DNA of 22,500 bases from Chrysomallon squamiferum (GCA_012295275.1 CM022673.1:15501310-15523809), one strand, 5' to 3'. Shown: positions 9,170 to 18,324, counted from the first letter of the stretch. A program made the numbers and translations. Notes: generated by a model from the sequence alone, not told the origin.

Positions 9170-9437
9170 GGCGGATCCTCAGTTTCAACAGGCCATCCCT
9201 TCCTGAATCTGTTAAAACTGGGTATTTAAAAATAGCTGTTGTGTCCTATGTTCCAAACCGTTTGCGGTGTTACAAATGTCAAACATTTGACACGGACAAA
9301 ATGCATGCCGAAACAAACTGACATGTACTCGTTGTGGTCAATTTGATCACGATAGCAAAATATGTCGAAATGACATCGTATGCACCAACTGCAGGAGAAA
9401 ACATTTCGCGTATTCGCGAGAATGTCCGAAAATATAA
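9170..9437 (+). pseudogene. LINE ORF1 (gag-like) with zinc knuckles, broken
   Basis: The first frame reads FNRPSLPESVKTGYLKI and SYVPNRLRCYKCQTFD, the usual lead-in to knuckles in Jockey-type ORF1 proteins. The first knuckle has lost its normal Gly-His. The frame then stops near 9319, and the next two knuckles are in another frame: CTRCGQFDHDSKIC (C-x2-C-x4-H-x4-C) and CTNCRRKHFAYSREC (C-x2-C-x3-H-x6-C). The second frame ends in TAA at 9435-9437. Intact versions bind element RNA. Confidence 0.83.
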
Positions 9438-9633
9438 AAGCAGGTGCAGCATGTTAAAGTTGAAAATCATCTTGCGTATCCTGATGATAGAAAACATGTA
9501 GAATTCACTTCACACTGCATCTGTGAAAGTATCTAGAAGTAAAGACAGACTTAAGTTGGCCAGTAGATGCATACAATTTTAAGAAAGTATCAGAAATAAA
9601 TAAAAAAGCTCAGAAACAAGCTGCATAACATAT

Positions 9634-9736
9634 CAGTGGAACTGTCGTGATCTTAGGCCCAACATCTACGATTTAAGTATTTTGATTCAAAAATATAATC
9701 CTGCTGCAGTTTCTTTTCCGGAAATATTTCTGAAGG
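9634..9736 (+). pseudogene. LINE ORF2 endonuclease N-terminus, fragment
   Basis: One frame gives QWNCRDLRPNIYDLSILI, then KYNPAAVSFPEIFLK. This matches the start of the LINE endonuclease, where a QWN-C-RG-L-N phrase carries the first catalytic asparagine and the glutamate of a QE-type motif follows about 30 residues later. Here that motif is altered to PEIF, keeping the Glu. The remainder of the domain is decayed. Confidence 0.78.
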
Positions 9737-10379
9737 GAATCTGAAGGATTTAACCTCTGTTATAAATTTAATGAAGCTGAACGTAGGGTTTCTAGGGGTT
9801 TTCCATCACAGTTAATGAAGACTTTGCCCAGAATATAGTTTAGTTAAATACTAATTTACAGACTGCGTTAGGTATATTAACCTCCACGAAATCATTTTAA
9901 TTTTAATCCTAGAGTTCTTCAGGATCTCTTTTATCAACTCTAAACACCTTTTATAGTGATGGGAAATTTCAATGGTCACCGCAAATTTTTGGGATCCGAC
10001 GATGTAAATAATAAATGTCAATAATTAGAAAACTTATTCTTAAAAATTAGATTATTTTATTTAATAACGAACGCCGTACATATTTTCTTTCTGTTACTGG
10101 TTCTTTCACATCACTCGTTCGGTACATTAGGAAAGTAGGTACATGACCACTTCCTATCTTTTTAGAGAATAATGGACCGCCCTCACTTAATACGGTTCAG
10201 AGATGGAAGTTAACAAGGGCAGACAGGGATTAATTTCGGCATCTGCAGCAGCAGCAGTCGGCAGTAATCTTAATTTGCCATTACTGACGCTGATGATCCC
10301 ATGTCTTTGTAAACTTTCATCCTGAAAAGTAGTGCCGATTAAACAGTTCCTAAGAGTTCAACAGTTCGAAACCTTTTTC

Positions 10380-11165
10380 ACAAACCATGGTTTAATGACT
10401 CGTTTAGAAATACAGTAAAAGGGCGAAACAGGATCCTTCAGAGTTTCAAGCGAGAGCCTACGAGGAATAACCTGGATAATTATCACCTTGTTAGGGCTAT
10501 AGCTCGTACAGAGAAGAAGTCGTCTTAGAGAAATTACGCCTCAGACTTCTTGTAAATGTGTCTGAAATAGAATCCGTTAGACCAAGGAGAAAGAATCCAG
10601 TAACATTATCGATCACTTGCATGTCGATGACATAAATGTCACATCTTAATGCTATGGCAGATAATTTTTCTGATAATTCTTCTCTTTTTTTTTAATAAAG
10701 CTGAAAAGCAATCTGTTAGATTTAAATCTGGAAAAAATGAGATATACCACGAGTATTTTCTATGGAAAAGCTACAGGATGCTCGTCGCAGATCTCACTAT
10801 ACTGCAGCAGGTTCAGATATAAGATTTCTATAGTTGTTGACATGGACAAAGTATATGATACAATATGGCAGCACGGGTTTCTGAAGGACCTACAGGGTTT
10901 CATGCTTAGATGTTTCTTACCTGATTTTATTTCAAATTTTCAAGTGATATATCCTTTAAAATTAGGAAAGGGGCAACTTTCTCTGACCTACACCATCAGG
11001 ACATGGTGTCTCAGGGTAGTATCCTGTCTGTTACATTATTTTCTGTCAGTGTTTAAATCCTGATGTTAATTTGTTTTGAATATGATGACGATTTCCAAAT
11101 TTGCTATAAATCAGCCAATGTGAGTATAACTGAATGTAAATCGCAGCTGTTAGCTGAATAAATTT
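10380..11165 (+). pseudogene. LINE ORF2 reverse transcriptase, fragmented
   Basis: Pieces in shifting frames include PWFNDSFRNTVKGRNRIL and an AIARTEKK...RNYAS connector (about 10385-10530). Further on are VVDMDKVYDTIWQHGFLKDL (about 10833-10890, palm motif A with DMDK-YDT), LPDFISNFQV, SQGSILSVTLFSVS (about 11008-11050, motif B, in another frame) and EYDDDFQICYKS (about 11080-11115, motif C with aspartates). The whole is interrupted by many stops. The order and motif spacing identify it as a non-LTR RT. Confidence 0.83.
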
Positions 11166-11445
11166 CATACCTATCTGCAGATGGTTGATCCTATCACACA
11201 AACAGGAGATTATACTTTTAGAGCATCTCTTCTTGACATTTGGTAAGACGATGCACTCGAACTAGTCTGGATGCCAGACGTTCTAAGTTATCTCTTCAGT
11301 AAGCTTCTGCTACAGTGTTCCCATCTGAAATATAAGCAATCACTGATGCCCTGGAAAAATAAATGAGTATTCAAATTCATTATTATTACAGACTTACTTT
11401 AGTGACTCAAGGCCTTACACAATATAAGACTGAAAGATCCCTTAA

Positions 11446-11632
11446 TTGGTGCTAAGAGGGTGGGGTTTTTTATCATCTAAAAAGCATGTACTACTGTGTT
11501 GGTTACCGAGTCGTGTTGGTAATAGCGGCAATGAAAAGGCACACCTAGCTGCCAAGGCTGCATTGAATTTACCTCATGCTAGTATGGATATCCCAGATAT
11601 GTATTTATGTGATGGGGTGTCGTTAAACAAAT
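11446..11632 (+). pseudogene. LINE RNase H domain C-terminal part
   Basis: One frame reads LLCWLPSRVGNSGNEKAHLA, then AKAALNLPH. In LINE-type RNase H this region is normally W-I/V-PSH-V-G-I-x-GNE-x-AD. Here the catalytic His of SH is Arg and the Asp of AD is His, so two active-site residues are lost. The frame ends at the stop near 11632. Confidence 0.85.
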
Positions 11633-11639
11633 AAACAAT

Positions 11640-11980
11640 TCAGCTCAATTCAGTACTTGTAGTGTGAAAAATAGGTAGAAAAAATACAGAAGAAAGATTG
11701 TTAGACAGAAAGACAATGGATTATAAAAAAGAGCAAAACTAGAGAGTGAAAGAAAGAAATGAAAAATAAAACTAAATTTTGAATGTTATTACCCTATTTT
11801 TACGCAGTTATTTTCTAATGGAAAAAACGTCAGCGATGTTGAAAGAATCGAATATCTTCGTTTTATTGATCAAGTCAGTTTTCATAATGATGTTTTCATT
11901 TCACTGTAAGATTTTCTTAACCTGAAATTAAGATACAAATATATTAATCGAATATATACTAAGCACTTACATAGATAATG
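11640..11980. other. Flank of the LINE, nothing recognised
   Basis: AT-rich sequence with A/G-rich patches (about 11670-11770). It may include the end of LINE ORF2 and its 3' untranslated region. No independent gene is seen. Confidence 0.4.
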
Positions 11981-11982
11981 AC

Positions 11983-11983
<1 letters not shown>

Positions 11984-12028
<45 letters not shown>

Positions 12029-12120
12029 TAATAATAATATTAATATAATAATAATATTAATATCAATAACAATAATGATAAGAAATATTATTATTGTTAT
12101 TATTATTATTATTATTAAGA
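11984..12120. repeat. (AAT)n followed by (ATT)n, self-complementary
   Basis: About 85 bases of AAT/AATATT units followed, after a short spacer, by ATT units ending near 12117. The two halves are complementary and could pair into a long hairpin. Confidence 0.9.
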
Positions 12121-12124
12121 TTGT

Positions 12125-12602
12125 TAGCTTCCTTATGATGTCTTTGTTGTTTTGTTTTGTTGTTTTGTTTTGTTTGCTTTTTTTGTTGTTTTTTGTTTGT
12201 GTTTTTGTGTCTTTGTTTTGTTGTTGTTGTTGTTTCTTTTCTTGGGGGTGGTGTATATTTGTTTCTGTTTATTTTTCAGATGTGCAGATATTTATTTTAT
12301 TTTTGGGAAATCTATTGCTGTATATTATTTTGTGGGGTTTCTTTGTTGTTGTTTTTTCTTGTTATTTATTATTTTATTTATTGTTTGTTTGTTCGTTTGT
12401 TTTTGTTTTTTCGATTGCTTTTTTTGTTTGTTTTCTTATTTTTGTTTTTGTTTTGCTTTTGAGTGTGTGTGTGTGTGGTTTGATGTTTGTTGTTGCTTTT
12501 ATTTTTTTTATTGTTGTTACTTGGGTTTTGTTTGTATGGTTGTTTGTTTTTGTTGTTTTATTTTGTGTTGTACGTTGTTGTTTTTTTATTATTATTATTT
12601 TA

Positions 12603-12661
<59 letters not shown>

Positions 12662-12665
12662 GTAG
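12125..12665. repeat. GTTT/GTT-rich low-complexity tract ending in (ATT)n
   Basis: About 470 bases with almost no A or C on the plus strand outside TTA units, built from TTTTG, GTT and TTTGTTT phrases, then a clean ATT array at about 12596-12660. It is open in three frames on the plus strand as Phe/Leu/Val/Cys-rich translations up to 196 residues; these are compositional artefacts. Text of the same kind occurs at the start of the dispersed repeats at 13803 and 21355. Confidence 0.88.
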
Positions 12666-13655
12666 TACTGTGTGGCTAACAGTTATTCATTTCTTGATAA
12701 TTAGAGGATGATATAAAGCTAATTTTTGATGAGAAACGCGACACTAATGCTTTGTCAGTCGATGTCTAAAGTAGGTGTTAACCTACTGGAGGAGAAATTG
12801 AAACTACTGGGAAAGCTGACGCTAATGGAGATCACTCTAGAATAGGTGGTTAGAGACTAGCAGATTAGTCGTCTTAGTAATGAATTTTACGATTGGCTAT
12901 TAAACTACGTGTTGTATGCAAATATGAGCGTAAAACATAGCTTATTAACTGAGAACTAAAATCAGCATATCGGAGAATTATTATTTCAAAGTCAGCAATG
13001 TTCAGTCGCCATTGGTAACTGAAAGAAAATTAGCCACCGAGAAATGGTGTACAGTCAGTGGTTTAAAGTTTATTTTTGCAGCGCCCCATTTCAAATATTA
13101 TTTGAGGTTGTGGTCACTAGGTTAAATTTAATAGAAGAACGATGAATTGTATAATGTACTTATGAACATTAATGTCATAATAGCGCTTTCAAGCATATGT
13201 TTTTAAATACATTTTTTTATTTTTTTTATTCCAATTCTGTGATTTTAAAGTCTTTGAAAATATAAGGCCAAAGATCTCTGACAGTTGAATGTTGTCATTC
13301 ACTGACGAAATACTGATGTCACAATTTTTATAAATTATAAATTCTAGATATTTTACCGTGACCATGTTTTCTCACTCTGTCTCAAACAGGCACTACCGCC
13401 CAGGCTGAGAATCAATGGTTTTGCGTAATGAAACTCACCATAGCAAACTGTAACATGTCTGTCAACATTATTATTTTGTAAAAGTCTTGTGATAGGTATA
13501 ATCGTATTAACAATCATACTGTCAAAAAAAAAAAAAAAAGAAGAAGGAGGAGAAGTGTTTGTCATCAGCTCTGGGTATGGAATCCATTATGTTTTGTTAA
13601 CAATACATTACAGTTTGAGAGCAGTTTCATTAGTTGTTCTTATGCCCTGTGAATG
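12666..13655. other. Intergenic DNA, nothing recognised
   Basis: Mostly unique, non-coding sequence. An A run at 13523-13538 is followed by a GA-rich patch. The far right contains the likely polyadenylation signal for the minus-strand kringle pseudogene. Confidence 0.45.
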
Positions 13656-13659
13656 CATA

Positions 13660-13665
13660 TTTATT
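13660..13665 (-). terminator. Candidate polyadenylation signal of the minus-strand kringle copy
   Basis: AATAAA read on the minus strand, 25 bases beyond the stop codon at 13690-13692. Position and exact hexamer fit a polyadenylation signal, but the hexamer is common in AT-rich DNA. Confidence 0.4.
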
Positions 13666-13689
13666 TTAGACTGCAGTGATATACGAACC

Positions 13690-13797
13690 TCAGCGTTCTG
13701 GAATTCCACATGTTTCCCAACTCTTGCTGGTCATAGTATAGCACCATGGAGAACCGGAGTCATCAGGATCACGGCAAATGTTTTCCGCATCATGTAA
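13690..13797 (-). pseudogene. Second half of a kringle 3-like terminal exon, minus strand
   Basis: Reads HDAENICRDPDDSGSPWCYT, then MTSKSWETCGIPER and a TGA stop at 13692-13690. It aligns with the last 35 or so residues of kringle 3 of the intact gene (CRDPDKTGYPWCYT ... GCAIHKC), and both stop at the same place. The final cysteine is Arg here (CGC at 13695-13693). Upstream of about 13800 the homology ends abruptly in CAA-rich sequence belonging to a dispersed repeat, so the first half of the domain, with its first two cysteines, is missing. Confidence 0.85.
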
Positions 13798-13802
13798 ATC
13801 TT

Positions 13803-14233
13803 TTTGCTGTTTGTTTGTTGTTGTTTCTTTTGTTTGTTTATTTTGTGGTTGATTTTTTTTCTTCTTTTTTTTTCGTGTTTTGGTTTGTGCTTTTTCATAT
13901 TTTGGGGCTTGTTGTTTTGTTTTTTCCTTTTTTTTTCACTAAATCATTAAATAAAACAGAAAACCCCATTGTCATCATCATCATCATCATTGTTGTTGTT
14001 GTTGTTGTTGTTATATTATTATTATTGTTATTATTATTATTGTTGTTGTTGTTGTTGTTGTTGTTATTATTATTATTGTTGGTAGTAGTATTTTATCCAT
14101 ATGTTTAAAGTCGTGGTTTTGTAACTTAGAAAGAGAGCAGGGCTTTTTTATTATTATTATTTACCCTCCTTTGTTAAATTATAACAAGCAATCAATAGAC
14201 TGGAAGATTTTCTGATGAAAATCTTGCTAATAA
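13803..14233. repeat. Dispersed repeat, copy A (between kringle pseudo-exons)
   Basis: Matches 21355-21716 along its length: GTTT/GTT-rich start, CACTAAATCATTAAATAAAA near 13937, a CATCATCATT/GTT array, TTTTATCCATATGTTTAAAG near 14090, TTTTGTAACTTAGAAA near 14117, TTGTTAAATTATA near 14171 and ATTTTCTGATGAAAATCTT near 14207. Boundaries are set by where the two copies stop matching. It fills the space between the two kringle pseudo-exons almost exactly. No terminal inverted repeats are apparent; the minus-strand reading would end in a CAA-rich tail. Confidence 0.85.
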
Positions 14234-14250
14234 TTATAAAATTCATAAAC

Positions 14251-14452
14251 CTGCGTATTTCGGAATATCGCACAGCCTCCATTCTCGGTGCTGGTCGATG
14301 TAGCACCATATGTAATCAGATCCATCTGCGTCTCTGCAGTAGTTCCTAGCAGCCGCCACAGATCCTTCCTCTGGGTATTCCTGCGAAGAACATATATCTG
14401 ACCAACTCAAGCATTCATTGTTGTCCTCCGTATAACAGAGACATATACAGCC
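14251..14452 (-). pseudogene. Kringle 2-like exon of the minus-strand copy, frame-broken
   Basis: From the second cysteine on it reads ECLSWSDICSSQEYPEEGSV, then AAARNYCRDADGSDYIWCYI and WRLCDIPKYAG, closely matching kringle 2 of the intact gene. The donor G|GTTTAT at 14250 is phase 1. The only usable acceptor (TAACAG before 14452) leads, in phase 1, into a YGG stretch comparable to YKG of kringle 2, and then hits a TGA just before ECLSW. That points to a frame-changing deletion in the first half. The final cysteine codon is TAC (Tyr) at 14257-14255. The exon length of 202 confirms the broken frame. Confidence 0.82.
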
Positions 14453-14462
14453 CTGTTACGAT

Positions 14463-14765
14463 TTTCTTTAATGTAACACATGGCAGAGCAAAAAAATAAA
14501 AAAAAAAAAAAAAAAATTAATGAAAATAGTTTTATACACGTTGTTGGCAATTATTATTGCCATACCATTTTCTCATGAATTCCTTTAATTTAATACTTAG
14601 TTACAAAAAAAAAAAGAAACTGAAAGTAATTTGATGCACGTTATTGGTATTTATTATATCTAAACCACTCTCGTATGATTTCTTTAATGTAACACTTAAC
14701 TAAATAAAAATAAAAAAATAAAATAAAAAATGAAAGTTGAAAATATATGCACATTATTGGTATGT
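14463..14765. repeat. Three degenerate tandem units of about 100-116 bases
   Basis: Each unit starts TTTCTTTAATGTAACAC (near 14463, 14579 and 14679), continues with an A-rich tract and then GCACGTTATTGGTATTTAT or close variants, followed by a CCACTCTCGTATGAT-like phrase in the first two. The third unit is incomplete. The first unit abuts the upstream end of the kringle 2-like pseudo-exon. Confidence 0.8.
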
Positions 14766-15078
14766 GTTTTTGTACTAAAGCCATATACCCATTTGCTTAC
14801 CAGCCAACAATCTACACATAATGATGCACATACACAGAGATATATACACAAGCATAGAGTCGTACACAAGATTGTTGATGAAATAATAATAATAGTAATA
14901 ATAATTAATATTAACTAAAAAGTAGCAATGACGTCACCTTGGTGTGTGTATGTGTGTGTGTATGTGTGTGATCTGTATATATTTCAGTTGAGAACACTAT
15001 CTGTGAATCAGACAGCATAAATTTCAACAGCCACCCAGAAATGAAAATGAAAAATTAAATAGAAATTGTTTTTTTTAC
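14766..15078. other. Presumed intron of the kringle pseudogene
   Basis: Holds AAT units near 14880-14905 and a GTGTGTAT patch near 14940-14970, otherwise unremarkable. No kringle 1 equivalent is visible on the minus strand here, unlike in the intact gene. Confidence 0.5.
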
Positions 15079-15148
15079 TTATATCTCTGAGATATGATGT
15101 GTGCTGACACATAAGAAAGATAAAAATATCCACAAGCACCAATTTCAT
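15079..15148 (-). pseudogene. Signal-peptide exon of the minus-strand kringle copy
   Basis: Read on the minus strand, the acceptor CTTCACAG is followed directly by ATG at 15148-15146 and the sequence MKLVLVDIFIFLMCQHTSYL, then RDI. This aligns with MKLLILNFLIFVVSLTFS of the intact gene: MKL, the hydrophobic core and the IF pair agree. A donor AA|GTAAAA leaves a phase 1 end, as in the intact gene. An internal Cys and His make the region after the core less typical of a cleavage site. This exon is too short to appear as a long reading frame. Confidence 0.75.
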
Positions 15149-15149
15149 C

Positions 15150-16380
15150 TGTGAAGAGAAAGGAAATTATTACTAAAATATTCTTTAAATGAAATATAGA
15201 TACTCTCTAAGTATTATAATGACTCTCGAATGATAACCTACGCCCAAATATAGATATTAGGTTAACATCAAAACAGTTTTCAGAAACCTGAAGTAAGAAC
15301 AGGTCCTTATTAATTATTCAGCTACAGTGCCTTAGTTACTGTGTATATATTTGCGAGTGTATGCCTAGCAAATATATTTGAAAATTTGTTCATATATATG
15401 GGGGATAACAACGAAGTCGCAGACATTTCTGAATAGCGAGATAAAGCAAAAGATGAAATACTGACAATTGCCGGACAAATATTATGAGTTGTAGTTATTA
15501 TAGTATTGATAGAAGTTGTAGTAATAGTTAGAAGAACAAATATGGATGATCAGGAAATGACATCTGTGATGATAAGAACAAAGAGAAATAAGGATATAAA
15601 AGAAGAAAAGACAATTATCAGGAAGGAAAATAAAACAAAACGCAACAAAATAAATTAAATAAATGAAAATCGAATGAGTATAACATTTTAATGCTCCTAA
15701 ACTTTGACTAACCAGAAAAATTGGTGCAGCTGATTAGTGTATGTGGTAGGAAATAAGTAAGAGAGTAGAAAGAAAATTTATTCTTACGTAAGTATCTAGC
15801 TATTCTCCTCAAGTTCAATAGCCACGTATTTCATTGTTGGATAATGAAAACTAAGAGACTATATATTGCAGAGATATCTGATTCTAATTAACATTTTGTG
15901 AAGGCCTAATACTAACCACAGAAGTATGAATAGAACATAATTTAAATGTTACTCTCTTTTTTCAATATGCATCACACATCAATTTTTTTAACAAAAATAA
16001 ATAAATTTAAAAAAAAAACAAATCTAAAATCAGTGAGATGTGAAGGTATAATATCTAGGTTTTGAGAGCTTGCATGTTAAAAATTATCAGTCAGGTATTT
16101 TTCCATCCCAGTCCGATGCGTGTTTTGGTGTTTTTTTGGAGATATATATTTTTAAATGAATCCATGCTATCAACCGATAAGAAATTACCACTGATTCTCG
16201 ACACTGAATTTCACTTTTCATATGATTATATGTAATTTATAAACAGTAGATCGAAAATAAAAGTGAGACAGCATAAAATATATATTGATTGTGAGAGAAT
16301 GTATTTGATAATTATTTTGGTCATATCTTTATTTATATTTACCTACATGCTGACACGAACGCTTATACCTCTTACATAAA
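15150..16380. other. Intergenic DNA, nothing recognised
   Basis: AT-rich, mostly unique sequence with no supportable coding region, RNA gene or repeat family. Short A-rich patches occur near 15600-15660 and 15990-16020. Confidence 0.5.
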
Positions 16381-16455
16381 ATATATATATATATATATAT
16401 ATATCATCATCATCATCATCATCATCATAATAATATGCATGTATGTATGTATGTG

Positions 16456-16499
<44 letters not shown>

Positions 16500-16546
16500 T
16501 ACACACATACATCCATATTATTATTATGATGATGATGATTATGATG
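16381..16546. repeat. Palindromic compound microsatellite
   Basis: An AT run (16381-16404) is followed by ATC units, AATAAT, GTAT units and a central AT run. Then comes the mirror order on the opposite strand: ATAC/ACAC units, CCATATTATT and GATGAT units. Arms of about 60 bases (16403-16462 and about 16490-16546) are largely complementary. Confidence 0.88.
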
Positions 16547-17040
16547 TTTGAAATAGGATTTTTTAATTAATTTTTTTTAAAGTATTTGTACATTTCAGTG
16601 AATGAGTATGTATTTCTGATAAGTTTTACTGAAGTCATACAAAGCTACACATGCTGGTTTCTAATGTATTTTCTCATCTAAGTAAAATGCGCCTAAAAGA
16701 AATATGTGGCAAATGTTGTTAAATGTTAAATATAAATGTTATAATCGTACCTTTAATGAAAATGACATGTCTCACTGCATTTATTAAAATAAAACAATAA
16801 TTGTGATTTAGTTATGACACTTTAAATTTCAACCGACATGAAACATATAAACAAAACATAAATTTTCTGCTTTGTCATGCACAGCATAAATGGCTTTTTT
16901 CGAAAATTATATAATATATCAGTGTAAATTTCATTTTAATTTCGATAAAAAACATTTTGCTCGTTTCAAATGATTATATACATAAGCTTTCTTCAGTAAG
17001 AAATTAAAAATCTTAAAGCTCTTTTTCATTAAAAAAAAAA
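16547..17040. other. Intergenic DNA, nothing recognised
   Basis: AT-rich unique sequence without coding potential or a recognised repeat, ending in an A run at about 17031-17045. Confidence 0.5.
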
Positions 17041-17232
17041 AAAAATATTTCCTCTAATAATAATAATAATAACAACAACAACAACAATAACAATAATAAT
17101 CATTATAATAACAACAATAACAATGCACTAAAAAATACTACATTTTATCATTCCTTTTTACTTTCATACGAGTTTCATTATTTTTTCATTTTAAAAATTA
17201 TTATTATTATTTATTTTTTTTTTTTTTTTTTA
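17031..17232. repeat. A run, AAT/AAC array, ATT units and T run
   Basis: An A tract, AATAAT/AACAAC units at about 17057-17125, and an ATT run leading into a T tract at about 17200-17231. Confidence 0.85.
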
Positions 17233-17854
17233 TTCCTTACAAAATACCAACAGTAATAATAAGAACTGGTGTTTCAATGTTAAAGTGATAAAATACTTAC
17301 ATTTTTACAGAATAAATCGAATATATTGATGAATCAATTATTGTTTATATATGTATAAAAATATATATAATTATTAATGCTACTTCCTTATAGAAATAAA
17401 CGTTCGCCACCGTGAAAAGCAGCCTTCACAGGGTTAAGAAGATTTTGCCAACGATATCCCAATTTCTAAAGGTACACAGCAAACTTTCAGAAAATCTTTT
17501 GTCTACTTCAAGTAACTTTTCCCCTCTAATTCTGTTTTTTCATAGTGTTATACAGTAATAAGCATGGGATGAGAATCATAAAGAATTCCTTGATGCCAAG
17601 GATTGAGCATTACTTAACTTTCTGAAAAAAAAAAAATCTATATAAAATATATAAGCACCTACATTCAAAAATCTAATGATACTGTTGTCAAACTGAAGTT
17701 TGTTTCTAATTAAAAATAATGGATGCCTCTCTGCATCTATATTTTTCTTTTTCCTATTCCCCCTCCCCATCGTTAATATTATTGCACTTGTGAGAACGTT
17801 TAAACAGAATAACTGTCACATTCACATACATATACAAACATAAACTACATTACT

Positions 17855-17856
<2 letters not shown>
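17233..17856. other. Intergenic DNA, nothing recognised
   Basis: No supportable gene. A 64-codon open frame on the minus strand (17576-17770) has no recognisable features and includes a poly-A derived Phe run; it is probably chance. Confidence 0.45.

Positions 17857-17905
<49 letters not shown>
17857..17905. repeat. (CT)n microsatellite
   Basis: Uninterrupted CT dinucleotides, about 24 units. Confidence 0.97.
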
Positions 17906-17907
<2 letters not shown>

Positions 17908-18027
17908 ACAACACTATGTCTTTTATATCCACATTTGTGTAGATAAATAACACTGAATACGTGTGATGAAATTTGTTAAATCATTCGTAAAGTAGTTATT
18001 GCGACATGAAATAACGCCTTCTAAACA

Positions 18028-18075
18028 CTATTAATACTACTGCTACTACTACTACAACTACTACTACTACTACAC

Positions 18076-18132
<57 letters not shown>
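18028..18132. repeat. (ACT)n and (AAT)n trinucleotide arrays
   Basis: ACT/GCT units at about 18028-18073 switch to pure AAT units to about 18132. They lie some 190 bases upstream of the RPS13 start codon. Confidence 0.93.
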
Positions 18133-18133
<1 letters not shown>

Positions 18134-18303
18134 GCATTAATACTGTGTATATATCTGGACTAAGTTCATTATTTAAATTTTTATTGCTATGATATTTATT
18201 ATTTTTTTAATTTCATAGTGTTGGTTTTATGTCAACCTATTGAATATGACCCGTACATAGAGATTTTGTACGAATTGTCTTTTCGTGGAATTGTGGGATT
18301 GAT

Positions 18304-18324
18304 CTTTCTTTTTCCGCCGCCATC
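18304..18324 (+). promoter_or_regulatory. RPS13: Candidate 5' TOP transcription start of RPS13
   Basis: CTTTCTTTTTCCGCC directly upstream of the ATG at 18325 is the pyrimidine tract expected at the cap site of ribosomal protein mRNAs (5' terminal oligopyrimidine). In such genes transcription starts at a C within the tract, which would give a 5' untranslated leader of roughly 10-20 bases here. The leader end GCCGCCATCATGG is a good initiation context. No TATA box is evident at the usual distance. Inferred from sequence only; the exact cap site is not determinable. Confidence 0.65.

Larger units (their letters stand above)
9160..11640 (+). mobile_element. Degenerate non-LTR retrotransposon (LINE) with RNase H
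   Basis: Recognisable pieces occur in the right order on one strand: zinc-knuckle ORF1 (9170-9437), apurinic-type endonuclease start (9634-9736), reverse transcriptase (about 10380-11160) and RNase H (about 11446-11600). ORF1 with CCHC knuckles followed by an EN-RT-RNase H ORF2 fits the Jockey/I group of LINEs. Almost every block is interrupted by stops and frameshifts, so this is an old, dead copy. The order and spacing suggest near full length but with internal losses, especially in the rest of the endonuclease (9740-10380), where I see only weak traces. The clade assignment is tentative. Confidence 0.85.
13690..15148 (-). pseudogene. Broken paralogue of the secreted kringle gene
   Basis: Three pieces of a second kringle gene lie in order on the minus strand: a signal-peptide exon (15148-15079), a kringle exon similar to kringle 2 of the intact gene (14452-14251) and the second half of a kringle 3-like terminal exon ending in TGA (13797-13690). 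Splice-site context and intron phase match the intact gene at the first exon. Several defects argue for a pseudogene: the middle exon is 202 bases, not a multiple of three; its kringle changes frame before the second cysteine; both kringles have lost the last cysteine; the first half of the last kringle is missing and a dispersed repeat lies in its place; and no kringle 1 equivalent is found. It faces 4837-6708 tail to tail, suggesting inverted local duplication. A shortened expressed gene cannot be fully excluded without transcript data. Confidence 0.8.

Noticed and set aside
12075-12711. Long open frames (up to 196 codons) rich in Phe, Leu, Val and Cys that look like membrane proteins
   Set aside because: Three overlapping frames on one strand are all open because the DNA is GTTT/ATT low complexity; no codon-level signal distinguishes one of them.
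13489-13797. 102-codon plus-strand open frame over the kringle 3-like piece
   Set aside because: It is the antisense shadow of the minus-strand kringle exon, and its start comes from an A tract.
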